Assembly: GCF_027622875.1 (NCBI RefSeq)
Contig: NZ_JAPZVP010000001.1
Location: 62,001-126,000 of the forward strand
Direction of reading: 5' to 3'
DNA from: Glycomyces luteolus
GTDB lineage: Bacteria; Actinomycetota; Actinomycetes; Mycobacteriales; Micromonosporaceae
DNA: 64,000 bases
Position numbers and translations under genes: made by a program. Below are positions 32,880 through 41,930 of this stretch, one piece after another (position 1 is the first letter of the stretch; every line of letters starts with the position of its first letter). The notes beneath the pieces were generated by a model. The model was not told the origin of the DNA. It was given only the letters and a program-made list of their open reading frames with translations, and searched no databases.

Positions 32880-33499
32880 GCCCGAATCCTCTTCGCCACG
32901 ATCTGCATGATCGCCTCAGCCTGCACCTTCGCCTGGAGCGCCTCGTTGAGCGTGCTCGCGAGCCGCTCCCGCTCGGCCGGGTCCTTGATCGCGACCACGT
33001 TGATGTCCACGTTCAGCGCCGCCGACTCCAGTGCCGACTTCGCCGCCGACGCCGCCACTGCCACATCCGAGACCACGTTCGGGTTCGAACCCTCCAGGAT
33101 CCGTCCCGACAGCTTGATCACCTCGGCCGACACCCGCGCCACCGCGAGCGGCACCGCCGCCGCCTCGACCAGGCCCGCCTGGATCGCCGCGGTCCGCGCC
33201 GCCTTCTCCTCATCCGAGGACTTCGGCAGCTTGTAAGCGGCGACGACGCCCGAGAAGGCCTCCGCGTCGTCCTCGGCGAGCTGCAGCGCCTCCAGCCGCA
33301 GCCGCTCGGCCTCGGCCAGGGCCTCCCGCATCACCGCCTCGTGTTCGGCGAACTTCGGCTTGCCGATGGTCAGGTTGCACACCATGGACACCAGGGCGGC
33401 GGCCATGGCCGCGCTCATCCCCGCCGCCGCGCCGCCGCCAGGCGCCGGAAGCTCCGAAGCGAGATCGGTCAGCCAGTCTTCAATAGTCGTCTTGCGCAC
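32876..33499 (-). CDS. Cyclodeaminase/cyclohydrolase family protein (FTCD C-terminal-like)
   Basis: 207 residues, all-helical. TTIEDWLTDLASELPAPGGGAAAGMSAAMAAALVSMVCNLT is the signature of the formiminotransferase-cyclodeaminase C-terminal domain; the single-domain bacterial forms are thought to act as methenyltetrahydrofolate cyclohydrolase or formimino-THF cyclodeaminase. Pairing and translational overlap with folD support a one-carbon folate role. GTG 33499 begins the conserved N-terminus. Confidence 0.88.
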   Translation of the reverse strand: MRKTTIEDWLTDLASELPAPGGGAAAGMSAAMAAALVSMVCNLTIGKPKFAEHEAVMREALAEAERLRLEALQLAEDDAEAFSGVVAAYKLPKSSDEEKAARTAAIQAGLVEAAAVPLAVARVSAEVIKLSGRILEGSNPNVVSDVAVAASAAKSALESAALNVDINVVAIKDPAERERLASTLNEALQAKVQAEAIMQIVAKRIRA

Positions 33500-33512
33500 C
33501 CGGCCAGCCTAG

Positions 33513-35030
<1,518 letters not shown>

Positions 35031-35068
35031 CGGTGCCTTCCAAGCGGTTCGGCCCATAGAGTGAGCGC

Positions 35069-36100
35069 ATGAGCGCACACGATCTCTTCCTCCTCGGTGG
35101 AGTGTTCCCCGGCATCGCGCCGGCGGCGGCACTCCGCCGAGTCGTCTCCTATGCGCGGCAAGCGGAAGCGGCCGGACTCGACGGCGTGTGGACCGCCGAG
35201 CACCATTTCATCGAATACGGCGCGAGCCCCTCCGCGACGCTCATGGCGGCCCACCTCCTGGCCGCCACCGAACGCCTCCAGATCGGCACCGCCGTCGCGG
35301 TCCTCTCCAACCGGCACCCCGTCGCCCTCGGGGAGGAGGCCGCCACCCTTGACGCTTTGGCACCCGGACGCTTCCGCCTCGGCGTCGGCCGCGGCGGGCC
35401 CTGGATCGACCTCGACGTGTTCGGCTCCAGCCTCGACCGCTACGAACGCGGCTTCGAAGAAGGACTCGGGCTCCTCACGCGCTGGCTCTCCGGCGACACC
35501 GAAGTCGCCCACGCGGGCGAGTTCTTCGACGTCCTGCCCGTGCGCGTCATGCCCCCAGGCACCGGACGGCCCGTCTGGGTCGCCGCCACCGGCGAAGGCA
35601 CCGCCCGACTCGCCGGACGGCTCGGCCTCCCGCTCCTGCTCGGCATGCACGCCCCCGACGAGGACCACGTCGCGCTCCTCGAGGCCTGGCGGCGCGAAGC
35701 CGAAGCCGCCGGATTCGACCCGGATGCGGCCGAACACGTCTCGACCCACCTCGCGCAGATCGCCGACCGGCCCGCCATGATCGACCTGCTGCGGTCGTCA
35801 CTCACCGAACTGCTCACCAGGGGCGTCGGCCAATACGTGAGCCTCAAACCGGGCCGGGGCACTCGCGACCACGCCGCCTACGTCGACTGGATGATCGAAC
35901 GCCACGCGGTCGGACCCGCCGACCACGTGGCGGAGCGGCTGGCTCAGTCCGCCGAGAAGACCGGCGTCCGCCGACAGCTGCTCATGGTCGAGGGCACCGG
36001 AGACCCGAACGCGGTGGGGGACAACATCGCCGCCCTCGGCGACGTCCTCAGTAGGACCGGTACTGCGGTGCCGGAGGGCTCTGCGGCGGCAGCCCCCTGA
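35069..36100 (+). CDS. LLM-class (luciferase-like) flavin-dependent oxidoreductase
   Basis: 343 residues of the bacterial luciferase-like TIM-barrel family. GLDGVWTAEHHFIEYGASPSA is the conserved N-terminal motif, RLQIGTAVAVLSNRHPVALGEEAATLD the FMN-phosphate region, and RFRLGVGRGGP follows. Members use FMNH2 or F420 for monooxygenation or hydride transfer; cofactor and substrate are not determinable. The 3' 53 bases overlap the convergent membrane-protein gene. Confidence 0.88.
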   Translation: MSAHDLFLLGGVFPGIAPAAALRRVVSYARQAEAAGLDGVWTAEHHFIEYGASPSATLMAAHLLAATERLQIGTAVAVLSNRHPVALGEEAATLDALAPGRFRLGVGRGGPWIDLDVFGSSLDRYERGFEEGLGLLTRWLSGDTEVAHAGEFFDVLPVRVMPPGTGRPVWVAATGEGTARLAGRLGLPLLLGMHAPDEDHVALLEAWRREAEAAGFDPDAAEHVSTHLAQIADRPAMIDLLRSSLTELLTRGVGQYVSLKPGRGTRDHAAYVDWMIERHAVGPADHVAERLAQSAEKTGVRRQLLMVEGTGDPNAVGDNIAALGDVLSRTGTAVPEGSAAAAP

Positions 36101-36635
36101 GCGGATCCCGCCCGCGCTGGCGGAACCACTGGTTCGCCGAGCCCGTGAACAGGCAGATGAGAGTGACCAGCGGCATCGCGAGGCTGAGCAGCGTCCAGAT
36201 CAACCGCGAACCGTCGGCGGGCGCACCCGCCTGGCCGGCCGTCTCGAACCCGGTGTAGATCCCGATGAAGCCGGACACGAAGGCCAGCAGCATGATCGCG
36301 ATCGTCGTCACCTGCGCCCACCGGCGGCCGACGCCGATCTTGACCGCGAGCACGCCGAAGAGGACCACGAGCGCGATCGTCACGGCGATGACGACGGTGA
36401 CGACCGCCGCCAGGTCCTCGAAGCCCTGAGACAGGTCGTCCTCGAACTCGAAATCGCTGAAATCCAACGCCTCCGACCAGAACAACGCGGTCAACCCGCC
36501 GCCGGCCCCGCAACAGATCAGGAACGAGAACTGCAGCCAGAGCATCACCTGGGCCGTGGTCACCGTCCCCGGCTTTCGGCGCAGCAACTCAGGAGGCAGC
36601 GGCGTCGAGGGCGGCGTGGCAGGCGGCGTGTACAT
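36048..36635 (-). CDS. Small membrane protein, paralog 5 of tandem array
   Basis: 195 residues, about four membrane helices. N-terminal Pro-rich tail, then RRKPGTVTTAQVMLWLQFSFLICCGAGGG, the family motif PxTVxxAQ...LQ...CGG. It ends near SANQWFRQRGRDP. A hydrophilic acidic loop (DFSDFEFEDDLSQGFEDL) lies between helices 1 and 2. ATG 36635 is set by GGAGGA upstream. Last and longest of the array; its 3' end overlaps the luciferase-like gene on the other strand. Function unknown. Confidence 0.8.
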   Translation of the reverse strand: MYTPPATPPSTPLPPELLRRKPGTVTTAQVMLWLQFSFLICCGAGGGLTALFWSEALDFSDFEFEDDLSQGFEDLAAVVTVVIAVTIALVVLFGVLAVKIGVGRRWAQVTTIAIMLLAFVSGFIGIYTGFETAGQAGAPADGSRLIWTLLSLAMPLVTLICLFTGSANQWFRQRGRDPLRGLPPQSPPAPQYRSY

Positions 36636-36700
36636 GGGCAGTCCTCCGAGGGCGGGGCCACCAAGTGTAAGCAGGCCCCGCCAGGGCATCGGGGCGTGGA

Positions 36701-37192
36701 TCAGATGGAGTCGCCCGCATCGCTGTCGTTCCGGAACCACCGATCGGCCTCCGGCGTATGGAGGTTGACCAGGGTCACGACCTGGATCGCGATCCAGGGC
36801 GCGGCGGTGCCGAGCGTGATCTCCGGGAACGGTGAGGTGAAACCGACCGCGACCGCGTATGCCGCGAGCGCCAGTGACGCGACTGTTGCGCCAGTGCGCC
36901 CCGACGGATCGCCTTCGCTTATCCGGAGCGAGAGCCACGCTGCACCGAGGGCGAGCCCGATGGTGAACACGAACAGCAGCGGCCACAGGATCCAATCGCC
37001 GACGATCATGGCCGGGACGCCGATCATGAGCACACCGAACGGGAAGAGCAGCATGATGAACGGCAGCAGGCCGCCGCAGACGAAGTAGACGAACTGGAGC
37101 CAGATCGCAGTCTTCGCGATCCGAATCGACCGGGGCTCCCCACCGCGCGGCGGCGGAACCGGGTCACCGGCGGGGCTGGATGAGGGGTCCAT
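36701..37192 (-). CDS. Small membrane protein, paralog 4 of tandem array
   Basis: 163 residues with four helices. GEPRSIRIAKTAIWLQFVYFVCGGLLPFIMLLFPFGVLMI holds the shared N-terminal motif; it ends TPEADRWFRNDSDAGDSI, the common RWF C-terminus. It starts 4 bp after the stop of paralog 3, consistent with one operon. Role unknown. Confidence 0.8.
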   Translation of the reverse strand: MDPSSSPAGDPVPPPRGGEPRSIRIAKTAIWLQFVYFVCGGLLPFIMLLFPFGVLMIGVPAMIVGDWILWPLLFVFTIGLALGAAWLSLRISEGDPSGRTGATVASLALAAYAVAVGFTSPFPEITLGTAAPWIAIQVVTLVNLHTPEADRWFRNDSDAGDSI

Positions 37193-37196
37193 CGAC

Positions 37197-37709
37197 TCAG
37201 TCTCCCGCAGAAGTCGACGAAGCGGGGACACCGCCGCTGCCGAACCAGCGTCGGCCCGCGGGCCCGAATACCTGGTACAGCAGGACCGCCTGCATGACGA
37301 GCGACGGAGCACCGGTGAAGAGAGCGATTTCGAGGAACTGCCAGCCCATCACCATCGGGTAGCTTGCCACGAGCGCGACGAGCACCACCGTTCCCACCAC
37401 CACGGCCGGGTGGGCGCGACGATCCGCACAGCCGATCCAACGGTAGAGGACTGTCGCGTACGCAATCCCGCAAGCGGGAGCGACCACCAACGTCGCGAGG
37501 AAGCCGATCCCGATGTCGCCGGTGGGCACCGAGAACAGCCACACGATTGGAAAACCGAACGAGTAGATCATTATGTAGAACGGGTTGAAACCGCAGAAGA
37601 GCGAGACGACCGCCTGGGCCACTACCAGCCGCTGCGCAACTTTGATCGTCTGCGGTCGATCCGGGCCGTGTGAAGTCTCCACCGGAGGAATGCGGTCAAT
37701 AGGGGCCAT
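37197..37709 (-). CDS. Small membrane protein, paralog 3 of tandem array
   Basis: 170 residues. DRPQTIKVAQRLVVAQAVVSLFCGFNPFYIMIYSFGFPIVWLF is the family N-terminus; YQVFGPAGRRWFGSGG the C-terminus, nearly shared with paralog 2. Between lie four helices. ATG 37709 follows GAAGGAG at about 10 bases. In-frame sequence further upstream reads as a fragment of another copy (see 37782-37862). Confidence 0.8.
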   Translation of the reverse strand: MAPIDRIPPVETSHGPDRPQTIKVAQRLVVAQAVVSLFCGFNPFYIMIYSFGFPIVWLFSVPTGDIGIGFLATLVVAPACGIAYATVLYRWIGCADRRAHPAVVVGTVVLVALVASYPMVMGWQFLEIALFTGAPSLVMQAVLLYQVFGPAGRRWFGSGGVPASSTSAGD

Positions 37710-37781
37710 GATGCAAGTGCTCCTTCGAGATTGAAGTGCCTGATGTGATGCGACGCCTAAGGGTTCTGGTCGGGAATCCAA

Positions 37782-37862
37782 CCCGCCGAGACCGGGCAGG
37801 TAGTACGCGACGGCCGCCATGAACGCGGGCCACCAGGCGAACACGGGCAACGTGCCGCAGCA
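37782..37862 (-). pseudogene. Possible remnant of a sixth paralog
   Basis: The minus strand encodes CCGTLPVFAWWPAF and MAAVAYYLPGLGG in one frame with no ribosome site. It resembles the first-helix region (CGFNPFYIMIYSFGF, CGGLLPFIM) of its neighbours but has no intact start or end. It may equally be chance hydrophobic reading. Confidence 0.3.
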
Positions 37863-37907
37863 TGTTTGTCGGCCTCCAAGCCGCCGCGCTCTTCTGCGCA
37901 GGAACGG

Positions 37908-38438
37908 TCATCCGTTGAACCAGCGGCGGCCTTGCGGGCCGTAGGCGCACCGCAGAACGATTGCCTGGAGGATAAGGGACGGTGCGGCAGCGATGAGGAT
38001 GATGGTTGTCAGAGCCGGTTCCCACACCATGATCGGAATGGTCAAAGCGGTGAGGCCGACCAGCACCGCTGTTCCGATGATGATCGTGGTCCGCGCTCGG
38101 CGATCCGCCTCGCCCGCCCAGCGGTTGGTGAAGCAGGCGTAAGTGAAGATCGCGGCGAAACCGATGACCCAGGCCCAGAGAATCGCGATCCCGCCGGGAT
38201 CTTCATGCCAGTTGAATCGCTCGGCGGGCCAGGCGATCGCGCCGGCGAGCGGAATCCCGAATGAGCAATTCCCGGTGACCATGACCAGCGCGACCTGTAC
38301 CCCGGTGAGGATCCGCACGGTGCTGATGACCTTCGGCCGCTTGGGGCGGGGAATGGGGCGAACCAGGATCGGCATCTCGGGAGCGGATGCGGCCGTTTCT
38401 GGCTGGCTGTCGGGGTCGATCGGATCTTGAGAAGGCAT
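37908..38438 (-). CDS. Small membrane protein, paralog 2 of tandem array
   Basis: 176 residues, four helices. RPKVISTVRILTGVQVALVMVTGNCSF is the N-terminal family motif (less conserved) and RCAYGPQGRRWFNG the C-terminus. AAGGAG lies 6 bases before ATG 38438. It starts right after paralog 1's stop at 38441, so the two are coupled. Confidence 0.8.
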   Translation of the reverse strand: MPSQDPIDPDSQPETAASAPEMPILVRPIPRPKRPKVISTVRILTGVQVALVMVTGNCSFGIPLAGAIAWPAERFNWHEDPGGIAILWAWVIGFAAIFTYACFTNRWAGEADRRARTTIIIGTAVLVGLTALTIPIMVWEPALTTIILIAAAPSLILQAIVLRCAYGPQGRRWFNG

Positions 38439-38440
38439 CG

Positions 38441-38692
38441 TCAGCTCCTTCCTTCGGCTTGGGCCGCCACGAGAGGGATTGCCGAGTCGCCACGGGATCC
38501 CTCGTACCCGATGGCGAGCACAGGCTGAATGGCGGCAGCCGGAGCCAATGCGAGGGCGGTGATCAAGCTGATCAGGGCGAGGGCGATCCAGATGCCGTTG
38601 AACACGAGTGTCGCCGTACGCGCCCAGCGTCGCAATTGAGCGGTGATGACCGTGCCGGGTGCGGGGCCCGGGGCAGGGGGCATAGGTTCCAT
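38441..38692 (-). CDS. Short membrane protein, truncated paralog 1 of tandem array
   Basis: 83 residues. PAPGTVITAQLRRWARTATLVFNGIWIALALISLITAL carries the family motif, and PGTV.TAQ is nearly identical to paralog 5. Only one or two helices follow; the RWF C-terminus is missing, so this copy is about half the family length. First gene of the operon, 26 bp downstream of the double palindrome. The ribosome site is weak (start 38692, or 38683). Confidence 0.65.
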   Translation of the reverse strand: MEPMPPAPGPAPGTVITAQLRRWARTATLVFNGIWIALALISLITALALAPAAAIQPVLAIGYEGSRGDSAIPLVAAQAEGRS

Positions 38693-38717
38693 GGGGGGAT
38701 CCGTTCAGAAGAACTAA

Positions 38718-38747
38718 TTGAACGTGTTCAAGATTGAACATGTTCAA
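38718..38747 (-). promoter_or_regulatory. Two tandem TTGAAC-N2-GTTCAA palindromes
   Basis: TTGAACGTGTTCAA (38718-38731) and TTGAACATGTTCAA (38734-38747), centres 16 bp apart. They lie 26-55 bp upstream of the first membrane-array gene, overlapping any promoter. The inner arms also form GTTC-N6-GAAC (38726-38739). A dimeric repressor, bound in pairs, is the simplest reading; the spacing is not that of LexA boxes. Confidence 0.7.
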
Positions 38748-38820
38748 CTTAACTCGTGCCGGCCCCTTTGTGGAAGGGCGGGACGCTGTGAGCTGCGCCC
38801 GCCTCTTGGAGGGCACGCGG

Positions 38821-38850
38821 AAAAACGGCCCCGCGCATGGGCGGAGCCGT
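38821..38850 (-). terminator. Rho-independent terminator of the epimerase gene
   Basis: On the minus strand a stem ACGGCTCCGC / GCGGGGCCGT (one mismatch) is followed by TTTTT, 17 bp past the stop at 38867. Confidence 0.8.
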
Positions 38851-38866
38851 TCGGGTGGTGCGGTGA

Positions 38867-39760
38867 TCAGGAGTTGAGGGCGTACCTCAAGGCTTCGAAG
38901 ACCGTCTGGTCCTGGTACTCGTATCCGTTGGCCTGCAAGGCCCCCGGCTTGATCTTGGCACCGCGCAGCAGCTCTACTGCGGCTTCTCCGGCGACGAGTT
39001 TGACCGCCCAGCCGGGGATGATCCACGGGGTCGGGCGGTGGACCGCCGCGCCCAGTGCCTTCGTGAACTCGCGGTTCGTCGTCGGGTTCGGGCCGACCAT
39101 GTTGACCGGGCCGCGCACTGATTCGTCCTCGATCGCGGTCACGGCCGCGCCCACCCAGTCGCGCAAGGAGATCCAGGGCAGGTACTGCTTGCCGCTGCCG
39201 AAGCGGCCCCCCAGGAACCACTTCCATGCGGGCACGAAACGATCGAGCAGGACGCTGTCGGGCCCCAACACATGGCCGGTTCGCAGCCTGACGACCCGTG
39301 CGCCCGCCGCTTCCGCGGGGGCCGTCGCCGACTCCCACTTGAGGCAGAGGCGCCCGAGGAAGTCGGCCGCCGCCGGGGTCGACTCGTCCACCTCGACGTC
39401 GGCGCGGTCGCCGTACCACCCCGCGGCCGAGGCGTTCACCATCGCCGGGACCTTGGCCGCCGCCACCGCTTCGGCCAGGACCTTCGTCGGGATCACGCGG
39501 CTCGCCTCGATGCGCTTCTTGAACGCGGCGTTCCAGCGCTGGCTGCCCACGTTCACGCCGCTCAGGTTCACGACGACGTCGACGCCGTCGAGGATCTGCG
39601 GGTCCAGAGGCCCCTGGTACGGGTCCCAGCGGATCTCGTTCTCCTCGTCGGGCCTGTGCCGCACCAGCCGCACGAGGTCGTGCCCTTCGCCGACGCTTTC
39701 GAGGGCTTCCATCAGGGGCTTGCCGAGATAGCCGCTCGACCCGGCGATGACGATCCGCAT
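38867..39760 (-). CDS. TIGR01777-family NAD(P)-dependent epimerase (YfcH-like)
   Basis: 297 residues, extended SDR fold. RIVIAGSSGYLGKPLMEAL is the dinucleotide motif; VVVNLSGVNVGSQRWNAAFKKRIEASRVIPTKVL and NASAAGWYGDR are signatures of TIGR01777. ISLRDWVGA and GPVNMVGPNPTTNREF follow. The family is widely conserved but its substrate is unknown. It is 9 bp downstream of the Rrf2 regulator gene, so probably in one operon with it. Confidence 0.88.
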   Translation of the reverse strand: MRIVIAGSSGYLGKPLMEALESVGEGHDLVRLVRHRPDEENEIRWDPYQGPLDPQILDGVDVVVNLSGVNVGSQRWNAAFKKRIEASRVIPTKVLAEAVAAAKVPAMVNASAAGWYGDRADVEVDESTPAAADFLGRLCLKWESATAPAEAAGARVVRLRTGHVLGPDSVLLDRFVPAWKWFLGGRFGSGKQYLPWISLRDWVGAAVTAIEDESVRGPVNMVGPNPTTNREFTKALGAAVHRPTPWIIPGWAVKLVAGEAAVELLRGAKIKPGALQANGYEYQDQTVFEALRYALNS

Positions 39761-39769
39761 ACCGACAGC

Positions 39770-40258
39770 CTATGGCCTCGGCTCGCGGTACCAGTCTTGA
39801 ACCTGGGCGCGGAGTCGCGGGGCCTGCAGTTCGGCGTTCTGCTGGATCGCCGCGAGGCTCTGGGCGGCGAGGGCCCGCCGCCATTCGAGTTCGGCGCCGC
39901 GCATGGCGGTGTCGATCGCGCAGGGCGCTCGGAAGACCGAGGCGGGCTCGTCGCCCCAGACGCCGTGCTGGCGGATCTCCTTGCACTGGAACGCCTCAGC
40001 GGGACCCTCGATGGCGGTCAGGACGTCCATGAGCGTGATGTCCTTGAGGCTCTTGGCAAGACGGAAGCCGCCCTTCTTGCCCGCGGTGGAGGTGAGGATG
40101 CCGGCCTTGACGAGCGGTTGGAGCTGCTTGTTGAGGTAGGCGGGCGGGAGCCCGTATCCGGCGGCGAGCCGGGCGGTGGACACGGGCTCGTCGACGCCCA
40201 TCCAGTCGAGGAGGAGGCAGCAGTGCGCGGCCCATTCGACGCCTTCGCTGATCTTCAT
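39770..40258 (-). CDS. Rrf2-family transcriptional regulator
   Basis: 162 residues. The winged helix has MKISEGVEWAAHCCLLLDWMG and LPPAYLNKQLQPLVKAGILTSTAGKKGGFRLAK, the Rrf2 signature. Two downstream cysteines (about residues 92 and 113) sit near the region where IscR/NsrR bind a cluster, but the usual third cysteine is not evident; two more lie in helix 1 (CC at 13-14). It is divergent from the cupin gene across 131 bp with AT-rich palindromes and is likely autoregulatory. Confidence 0.88.
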   Translation of the reverse strand: MKISEGVEWAAHCCLLLDWMGVDEPVSTARLAAGYGLPPAYLNKQLQPLVKAGILTSTAGKKGGFRLAKSLKDITLMDVLTAIEGPAEAFQCKEIRQHGVWGDEPASVFRAPCAIDTAMRGAELEWRRALAAQSLAAIQQNAELQAPRLRAQVQDWYREPRP

Positions 40259-40311
40259 ACCTCGATCTTAGCTGTCCTGGTTCGGTGGCCTGATGAGGTT
40301 GAGGGCCGCGG

Positions 40312-40347
40312 TTGCGGATCTTTATCTAGACATGTAGTATCTAGATA
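40312..40347 (+). promoter_or_regulatory. Promoter of the cupin gene with TATCTAGA operator-like repeats
   Basis: TTGCGG (40312-40317), a 17-bp spacer and TAGTAT (40335-40340) make a good plus-strand promoter. TATCTAGA occurs at 40323-40330 and, as the 10-bp palindrome TATCTAGATA, at 40338-40347, so the copies flank and overlap the -10. A regulator bound there would block the promoter; the divergent Rrf2 protein is the obvious candidate. Confidence 0.6.
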
Positions 40348-40389
40348 TGAGTTCCGGCGAGGGCCGGAACACTTACCGGAGGAGCACCC

Positions 40390-40881
40390 ATGGACACCGT
40401 CCCCGCACCCGTCGTCGCCCGCGCCGCCACCGCCGAGCGGCTCGCCCACGCCCAGCACTCGGTCATGACCCTGCTCGCCGACTCCTCGCAGACCGGCGGG
40501 GCCCTCTCGGTCCATCGCTCGACCTTCCCGGACGGCGGCGACGGCGCGCCCTCGCACTTCCACACCGGCACCAGCGAATCGCTGTTCGTCATCTCGGGCA
40601 GGTTGCAGGTCCTGACCGGCGACGAGGTCATCGTCCTGGAGGCCGGGGATTTCGTGACGATCCCGCCGGGCCTGCCGCACGCGTTCGGCGCCGCCGCCGG
40701 GCACGACGCCGACGTCCTGGCCGTCTTCACTCCGGCCGCCGACCGCTTCGACTACTACCGGCTCCTTGAACGTGTCGTCGCCGGCGAAGCGGACCCGGCC
40801 GAGATTCCCGCTTCGGGCGAGCGGTACGACAACCACTATGTGGCGAGCGAGGCCTGGCAGCAGGCCCGTTCGGGGGAGTAG
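40390..40881 (+). CDS. Cupin-domain protein
   Basis: 163 residues. Cupin motif 1 is PSHFHTGTSESLFVISGRL (HxHx4Ex6G); motif 2 is GDFVTIPPGLPHAFGAA. All metal ligands (2 His, Glu, His) are present, so a mononuclear metal site is expected; it resembles the quercetinase/pirin-like stand-alone cupins. CGGAGGAG lies 7 bases upstream of ATG 40390. Probably controlled by the divergent Rrf2 regulator. Reaction unknown. Confidence 0.85.
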   Translation: MDTVPAPVVARAATAERLAHAQHSVMTLLADSSQTGGALSVHRSTFPDGGDGAPSHFHTGTSESLFVISGRLQVLTGDEVIVLEAGDFVTIPPGLPHAFGAAAGHDADVLAVFTPAADRFDYYRLLERVVAGEADPAEIPASGERYDNHYVASEAWQQARSGE

Positions 40882-40884
40882 ATG

Positions 40885-40948
40885 CCAACGGCCGCAACAC
40901 ACTCACGACGACTCTTGCGAGTCGGGCGCAGTGTGCCGCGGCCGTTGG
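40885..40948. terminator. 64-bp nested hairpin between convergent genes
   Basis: Outer arms CCAACGGCCGC / GCGGCCGTTGG pair perfectly, a second tier pairs ACACAC-like with GTGTG, and an inner hairpin CGACTC-TTGC-GAGTCG (40909-40924) closes it. It starts 4 bp after the cupin stop and ends 8 bp before the next stop. Probably a bidirectional terminator; no T-run. Confidence 0.6.
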
Positions 40949-40955
40949 AGTCGGT

Positions 40956-41864
40956 TCAGAGGCCGAGCTTGGCGAGGTTCAGGCGTCCGACGCGGCTGCG
41001 CCACGGCACCTCCGCCTTGATCCCGGCGAGCACCGAGCGCTGGAGGGTGTTGTCCTGCGGCAGCTCCTCGACCGGAGTGTCCTCGGTGCGGGCGAAGACG
41101 AAGCGCCACAGGTCGGTGCGGTTGCCGGCTGGCCCGCCCGGGCCTTCGAGGTCGAAGAGGGCGCCGAAACCGGTGATGTTCGACCGCTCGGGCAGCCAGT
41201 CGCGCAGCTGCGGGTCGAGCAGCCACGAATCGCACTTGAACACCATGTCCTCGGGGCCGTCGTAGCGCTCAGGGAAGACCGCCGGGAAGAACTCCAGGGC
41301 CCATTCGACCGAGTCGCGCACGGCGTCGAGCGTGAGCGGCCCGCCTTCGCCGCGGATGTGCATGCCCACGAACGGGTTCGGGCCCTCGCCCTCGACGCAG
41401 AACTGGAGCCGCCCGAGCTGGTAGAGCGATCCGCGCACATGCCCGGTGAACCAGTTGGCGACGTCGAGGCCGGCCCTGCCGTAGATCCGCCGGTTGAGCC
41501 GCAGCTTCTCGCCCACGTCGAGCAGCAGCCGCCGCGAGAGCTCTTCATCGACGCCGTGGTCGCGGTGGTAGGCGAGCATGTCCGGGACAGCCGCGAGCAG
41601 CGGGTACAGGCCGATCAGCGGGTGCGGCCCGGTGACTCTGGGCCACGACAGCCATTTGCGCCCGCCCATGTCGGCGGCGATGGACTGGTAGAGGCGGTCG
41701 GCAGCCAGTCGCGCAGCGGAGTCGAGCGCGCCGAGGGCCTTCACGGCGTCGTCGGCGTCCTCGGCATCGGCGCCGCACCAGTCGAGGAGGAGTTCGCGCA
41801 CCTCGTCGGCGTCGGGTTCGCGGTAAGCCTTCACGGCGCCGGGGAGCGGCAGATCCTGAGTCAC
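40956..41864 (-). CDS. Acyltransferase-domain protein (DUF5596 plus GNAT-like C-terminal domain)
   Basis: 302 residues. GAVKAYREPDADEVRELLLDWCG is helical; the C-terminal half has GLDVANWFTGHVRGSLYQLGRLQFCVEG and GMHIRGEGGPLTLDAVRDSVEWALEFFPAVFPE, then SWLLDPQLRDWLPERSNITGFGALF. This pattern fits actinobacterial proteins with a DUF5596 N-domain and GNAT-like C-domain; acyl transfer is inferred from fold only. Stand-alone gene flanked by hairpin and divergent region. Confidence 0.65.
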   Translation of the reverse strand: MTQDLPLPGAVKAYREPDADEVRELLLDWCGADAEDADDAVKALGALDSAARLAADRLYQSIAADMGGRKWLSWPRVTGPHPLIGLYPLLAAVPDMLAYHRDHGVDEELSRRLLLDVGEKLRLNRRIYGRAGLDVANWFTGHVRGSLYQLGRLQFCVEGEGPNPFVGMHIRGEGGPLTLDAVRDSVEWALEFFPAVFPERYDGPEDMVFKCDSWLLDPQLRDWLPERSNITGFGALFDLEGPGGPAGNRTDLWRFVFARTEDTPVEELPQDNTLQRSVLAGIKAEVPWRSRVGRLNLAKLGL

Positions 41865-41930
41865 CGGCCTATGTCACCACGCCCGGCCCCCCGGCGGCAA
41901 CATCGGGTCGGTCACCCTAGTCTGGGCTTT

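Noticed and set aside
36048-38692. Membrane array as an ABC or secretion operon
   Set aside because: No ATPase or soluble partner gene is present; all five are small membrane proteins of one type.
38718-38747. TTGAAC palindromes as LexA/SOS boxes
   Set aside because: Actinobacterial SOS boxes are TCGAAC-N4-GTTCGA; here the spacer is two bases and the flanks are TT/AA.
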